Shown here: piece by piece, positions 6,385 through 9,102 of the stretch | Position numbering within the stretch: position 1 is the stretch's first letter | Layout: every line of letters begins with the position of its first letter | Assembly (NCBI GenBank): GCA_002495675.1 | Contig: DAGH01000024.1 | Coordinates: forward strand, 9,058 to 18,159 | Direction: 5' to 3' | Length of the DNA: 9,102 bases | From: Euryarchaeota archaeon UBA182 | GTDB lineage: Archaea > Thermoplasmatota > Poseidoniia > Poseidoniales > Thalassarchaeaceae | Notes under the pieces: generated by a model | Seen by the model: the letters and a program-made list of their open reading frames with translations, nothing else | What the model was told of the DNA's origin: nothing | Databases searched by the model: none | Position numbers and translations under genes: made by a program

Positions 6385-6774
6385 CTATTCCTTCGATGGT
6401 AGCCAATCTCCTATCCACAGGGACATGCATATCAAGAATGCCTGAGCAAGGGCCCTTAGGATGTGCCCCTTGGTAGACAATGTTGAACCCCCTATGGGGA
6501 TGTCATTGATCCACATGTTCAGATTCGCCCAGTAAAGCACGACCAGCATAATCGCGATTAGGATTGATGCCTCGGGCCTGTAGTAAGGAAGGATAATTCC
6601 GATGCCTAGAATGATCTCGAAAAGGCCACTCAGATAGACCCAAAATCTCGGGTTTCCGAGTTCCTTCGGCACTATGGGCTCAAACCATGCAGGGTCTTGG
6701 AAGTGTCTGAGCCCAACAAGTACAAAGGATGCTCCGAAAATAAGCGTTACAAGTTCCATCACGTACCCCCTCAT
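6385..6774 (-). CDS. DoxX-like four-helix membrane protein
   Basis: A 129-residue protein with four predicted membrane helices at about residues 7-22, 44-62, 70-89 and 106-122. It shows DoxX-family signatures: HFQDPAWFEPIVPKEL after helix 1 (the usual 'HF..p..f..ivP' segment), SGLFEIILGIGIILP in helix 2, and YWANLNMWIND at the end of helix 3 (the 'PaNi.m' position). Family members are small membrane proteins loosely linked to terminal oxidases, thiosulfate:quinone oxidation or redox stress. The subfamily is usually uncharacterised, so no reaction is assigned. A TATA-like box lies about 25 bases upstream of the ATG at 6774, supporting a leaderless start there. A second ATG five codons later follows a GGGGG tract and is a weaker alternative. 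It is flanked by its own promoter and by one for the next gene, so it may be monocistronic. Confidence 0.82.
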   Translation of the reverse strand: MRGYVMELVTLIFGASFVLVGLRHFQDPAWFEPIVPKELGNPRFWVYLSGLFEIILGIGIILPYYRPEASILIAIMLVVLYWANLNMWINDIPIGGSTLSTKGHILRALAQAFLICMSLWIGDWLPSKE

Positions 6775-6778
6775 GTCG

Positions 6779-6788
6779 CCTCCGGAGG
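6779..6788. repeat. 10-bp perfect palindrome in the DoxX-like promoter
   Basis: CCTCCGGAGG lies between the TATA-like box (6796-6801) and the ATG (6774), the position of an archaeal repressor operator. It is a single short palindrome without a second copy, so chance is possible. Confidence 0.3.
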
Positions 6789-6795
6789 GCTCAGC

Positions 6796-6801
6796 GTATA
6801 C
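6796..6801 (-). promoter_or_regulatory. TATA-like box for the DoxX-like gene
   Basis: The minus strand reads TTGTATACGC, centred about 25 bases before the ATG at 6774. This spacing predicts transcription starting at or next to the start codon. Confidence 0.42.
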
Positions 6802-6879
6802 AAGTTAGGGATTCATGACACCCATAACAAGACCACTTCGTGGAGTCCATGAGCGAATACTGGGGACGATGGGCCTGAT

Positions 6880-8967
6880 TCAGTCGAGGGGCTGTTCCAC
6901 TATCTCTGCCATCATCACTGACTCTTCAGGGTCCATGCCGGCTCTCCTCGACCTGAATATCGTGATTATGGCGAATGACGCCAATAGGGTCGCTGCGAGT
7001 ATGGAAATCGCAAAGGCGATCTTCGATTCGCCATCTTCCGAAATTGAGCCCTCAACGGTCATCACGATGGGGATTGAGGACCCTGAATCTCCAACTGCCC
7101 TGATCTCTACGTCTTGAGCTTCAGACCCGATTTTCCCCTTGTCAATGGAGAATGACCAGTTGAATGGGATCAGAGCGCTACCCTCGACATTGTCATTTTC
7201 GTAGTCGACTTCCTTCCAATCCCCGTAACCGACCCTGTATTCGACTCGGCTTACTTGGCCTTCGATGGCCCATGAGTGCCCTTTGAGCACGATCTCGTCC
7301 CCGTATTCCGTGCGGTTCAACAGATGTGCCTGTTTGGTCCAATCGATCAAGCCGTAATCCGACGAGTTACCCATGTGCAGTGCCATTTCAACCGCTTTTC
7401 TGGCATCCACCATGCCCCATCCGAAATCCCTGTTCCAATAGGGATCTATCTCTGGAAATGTGGGTTCGCCGCGCCTCTCCGCGGTTTTCTTGAGAATCTC
7501 CCTGATGACTAGCGGGCCCAAGGATGGATTGGCCTCGATCATGAGGGCGATGACGCCAGTCACGGCAGGCGTGGCATATGACGTACCCGACCCCCTCCCA
7601 GTGTAGCTGTTCGACGATGCATCCTGCCCGGGAATGTTATTGTTGCAACCTCCGCTTGAGACGCAACCCTCTGCTTGGATGATGTTCGATCCTGGTGCGG
7701 TAACATCTGGCTTCAACTCATTCACCGGATTGTTGTCACCATTGTCTCTCCTGGGCCCTCGGCTCGAGTATCCCGCGATGGTGTCGTCCGACCTTTCTAT
7801 TGTGTTCTGATCGTCGGTGGATCCCACTGTTATCGCGAGGCTACTTGACCCCATGCCCGAGAATCCGTCGTTGTCTGGGCCATCGTTCCCTGCAGCAACA
7901 CTGACTGTGACGCCGGCCAAGGTGGCCTCATCGAGTATTCTGCTGTGCATATCCTGCCCATCGCTGCCGCCTCCCTCATGGCTGGTGATGCCCCATGAGA
8001 GGGAGATTATGTCAATTCCATGCAGGGTTTCATCCACTCCTTGCCATGGTGTGTCCTTGTTGTCAATTATCCATTGAAGTCCATTCATGGCTGACTCGTA
8101 GAACTCCTGCTCCAGGAGATAGTTCTCGAATGGCCCTGCCCCTACGTCGGTTCCAATCCTGACGTCGATGAGGGTCGCGTTGGGGGCTGATCCGTAGAAT
8201 CCGGTCTGCTCCCCATCGGGGCCAATTCCCGTTGCAGCTGCCATTCCCATGCAGGCAGTGCCATGCTGGTTGCCATCGTCGGGGTCGAAGGACCCGTCAG
8301 ATTGCCTTCCGCCCGCGAGTATGCACATCGGATCTGAGTGGACGAAACAGACGGCATCATAGCCTGCGACGTGCTTGCCAGACAGGCCCGGGTGCTCACT
8401 GTCAACTCCGGTGTCTGTCAGAGCGATATTCACACCATTTCCTGTTACGCCGAGATCCCATGCGCCGACTGGGTAAATGTCTGATGGGCTGGCCTTCGTC
8501 GCCGGGGTCTGTATGTCGCCAAAGAACTGCAGCCTTCCGTACTCCTCGACCATTACAACGCCCTCTAATCCAGACAATTGGTGCAGTAGATCCGTCTCGA
8601 CCTGCCCCAGCAGAACTGCATTGACTGCAGGGACATGCACCCGAGGCACCAACCCCAGTGACATCAGTGAGAGCAAATCACTGGACTCGATGTCCCGGGA
8701 ATATGATAAGCCCACCCATTGCAGCGGGTTGTCGGACTCCAAGGAGTCATGAATTCCATTCCGGTTTGCGTCAAGTGAGGTCCTCTCCCACCATTGATTG
8801 TCACTATTGACAATGGGGGTCCGAACGGGAGTGAAGTCGTTTTGATCAAGGAGGACTTGGGGGGAGTTGTCCTCCACCATGCTGACACCATCTGCAAGGA
8901 GGCTACCTGACAAGGGCAGAGCGAGGGTCAAAACTAGCAACTCAGCCAAGATGGCCCTTTTCTCCAT
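6880..8967 (-). CDS. Secreted, membrane-anchored subtilisin-family (S8) serine protease
   Basis: A 695-residue protein with the full subtilase triad: Asp185 (ALTDTGVDSEHPGL), His235 (GNQHGTACMGM) and Ser463 (GSGTSYATPAVTG), plus the oxyanion Asn361 (VSVAAGNDGP). The N-terminus MEKRAILAELLVLTLALPLSG is a signal peptide. A DANRNGIHD loop (about 66-74) fits a DxNxNGxxD calcium site. Residues about 85-150 resemble an inhibitor-like propeptide. After the catalytic domain (about 165-530) comes a beta-rich region of unknown type, then a single C-terminal helix (about 650-671, AFAISILAATLLASFAIITIF) capped by RSRR. The protease should therefore face outward, tethered to the membrane by its C-terminus. 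It probably degrades proteins at the cell surface, as expected for a marine heterotroph; targets are inferred. The ATG at 8967 is preferred over a TTG nine codons upstream because it gives a standard signal peptide. Confidence 0.93.
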   Translation of the reverse strand: MEKRAILAELLVLTLALPLSGSLLADGVSMVEDNSPQVLLDQNDFTPVRTPIVNSDNQWWERTSLDANRNGIHDSLESDNPLQWVGLSYSRDIESSDLLSLMSLGLVPRVHVPAVNAVLLGQVETDLLHQLSGLEGVVMVEEYGRLQFFGDIQTPATKASPSDIYPVGAWDLGVTGNGVNIALTDTGVDSEHPGLSGKHVAGYDAVCFVHSDPMCILAGGRQSDGSFDPDDGNQHGTACMGMAAATGIGPDGEQTGFYGSAPNATLIDVRIGTDVGAGPFENYLLEQEFYESAMNGLQWIIDNKDTPWQGVDETLHGIDIISLSWGITSHEGGGSDGQDMHSRILDEATLAGVTVSVAAGNDGPDNDGFSGMGSSSLAITVGSTDDQNTIERSDDTIAGYSSRGPRRDNGDNNPVNELKPDVTAPGSNIIQAEGCVSSGGCNNNIPGQDASSNSYTGRGSGTSYATPAVTGVIALMIEANPSLGPLVIREILKKTAERRGEPTFPEIDPYWNRDFGWGMVDARKAVEMALHMGNSSDYGLIDWTKQAHLLNRTEYGDEIVLKGHSWAIEGQVSRVEYRVGYGDWKEVDYENDNVEGSALIPFNWSFSIDKGKIGSEAQDVEIRAVGDSGSSIPIVMTVEGSISEDGESKIAFAISILAATLLASFAIITIFRSRRAGMDPEESVMMAEIVEQPLD

Positions 8968-8995
8968 GAGTCGGCTGTAGAGGATTAGGGTCAAG

Positions 8996-9001
8996 AAATA
9001 T
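8996..9001 (-). promoter_or_regulatory. Probable TATA box for the subtilase gene
   Basis: The minus strand reads GGATATTTCTTG in the short gap between the tRNA and the protease gene. Its centre is about 31 bases before the ATG at 8967, which would give a leader of only a few bases. Confidence 0.38.
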
Positions 9002-9025
9002 CCGGACTGATGTCAGGTTTCTCTC

Positions 9026-9102
9026 TGGTGGGCGATACAGGATTCGAACCCGTGTCACCGGCTTAGAAGGCCAGCATGATATCCAGACTACACCAATCGC
9101 CC
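9026..9102 (-). tRNA. tRNA-Arg (anticodon UCU) with encoded CCA
   Basis: The minus strand folds as a full cloverleaf. The acceptor stem GGGCGAT pairs with ATCGCCC over 7 bp. The D arm contains GTGTAGTCTGGATATCAT. The anticodon stem CTGGC/GCCGG carries a CTTCTAA loop with anticodon TCT. The T arm is ACGGG-TTCGAAT-CCTGT. A discriminator A (9029) and an encoded CCA (9028-9026) follow. The tRNA reads AGA and AGG, the arginine codons used heavily by the neighbouring genes. The 5' end falls on the last base of the window, so its promoter is outside. No intron is seen. Confidence 0.95.

Noticed and set aside
6834..6846. Short CCAC-TTC-GTGG hairpin between the DoxX-like and subtilase genes
   Set aside because: The stem is only four base pairs with no T-run, which is too weak to call a terminator.
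6815..7117. 100-codon plus-strand frame
   Set aside because: It lies opposite the C-terminal helix and tail of the subtilase and shows no family features.
8968..8994. TTG start nine codons upstream for the subtilase
   Set aside because: It would place MTLILYSRL before a normal signal peptide and overlap the TATA-like box; the ATG at 8967 is a better start.

Overview
The window looks like chromosomal DNA from a planktonic euryarchaeon, most likely Marine Group II (Poseidoniales) or a relative. This is an inference from several things. There is an archaeal PolB2-type DNA polymerase with a C-terminal PCNA-binding motif. There is a RadA/RecA-fold paralogue. TATA-like boxes sit about 25-28 bases ahead of start codons, which suggests leaderless transcripts. 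Long membrane-anchored secreted proteins are present, and a tRNA-Arg(UCU) matches heavy AGA/AGG use in the genes. No taxonomic marker gene is present, so the placement is tentative.

Layout. Bases 1-1029 (+) hold the C-terminal part of a PhnD-like substrate-binding protein, cut by the window edge. Bases 1040-1473 (-) hold two tiny translationally coupled genes: a CxxC/CxxC zinc-ribbon protein and a probable small winged-helix protein. Bases 1608-4242 (+) are a two-gene operon: an 83-residue helical protein overlapping by 8 bases a 796-residue PolB2-family DNA polymerase. Bases 4122-4916 (-) hold a RecA/RadA-fold protein with a broken Walker A motif. It converges on the polymerase gene and overlaps its 3' end by 121 bases. 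Bases 4945-6291 (-) hold a membrane-anchored glycoside hydrolase family 1 enzyme, 28 bases upstream of the RecA-like gene and probably co-transcribed with it. Bases 6385-6774 (-) hold a DoxX-like four-helix membrane protein with its own promoter. Bases 6880-8967 (-) hold a secreted, C-terminally anchored subtilisin-family protease. Bases 9026-9102 (-) hold tRNA-Arg(UCU) with an encoded CCA end.

The most interesting part is 1608-4916. The polymerase keeps the motif A Asp and the second motif C Asp but has lost the first motif C Asp and most proofreading residues, while ending in a clear PIP box. It is preceded by a small coupled helical protein and faces a RecA-fold paralogue that should not hydrolyse ATP normally. 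A non-proofreading polymerase, an inactive RecA paralogue and a small partner recall the bacterial ImuA-ImuB-DnaE2 mutasome. A damage-tolerance (translesion) module is therefore the main hypothesis; it is an inference from gene content.

The remaining genes look like ordinary cell-envelope and uptake functions: solute binding, surface proteolysis, membrane GH1 and DoxX. No intergenic gap exceeds about 135 bases. No mobile element, CRISPR array or rRNA was seen.
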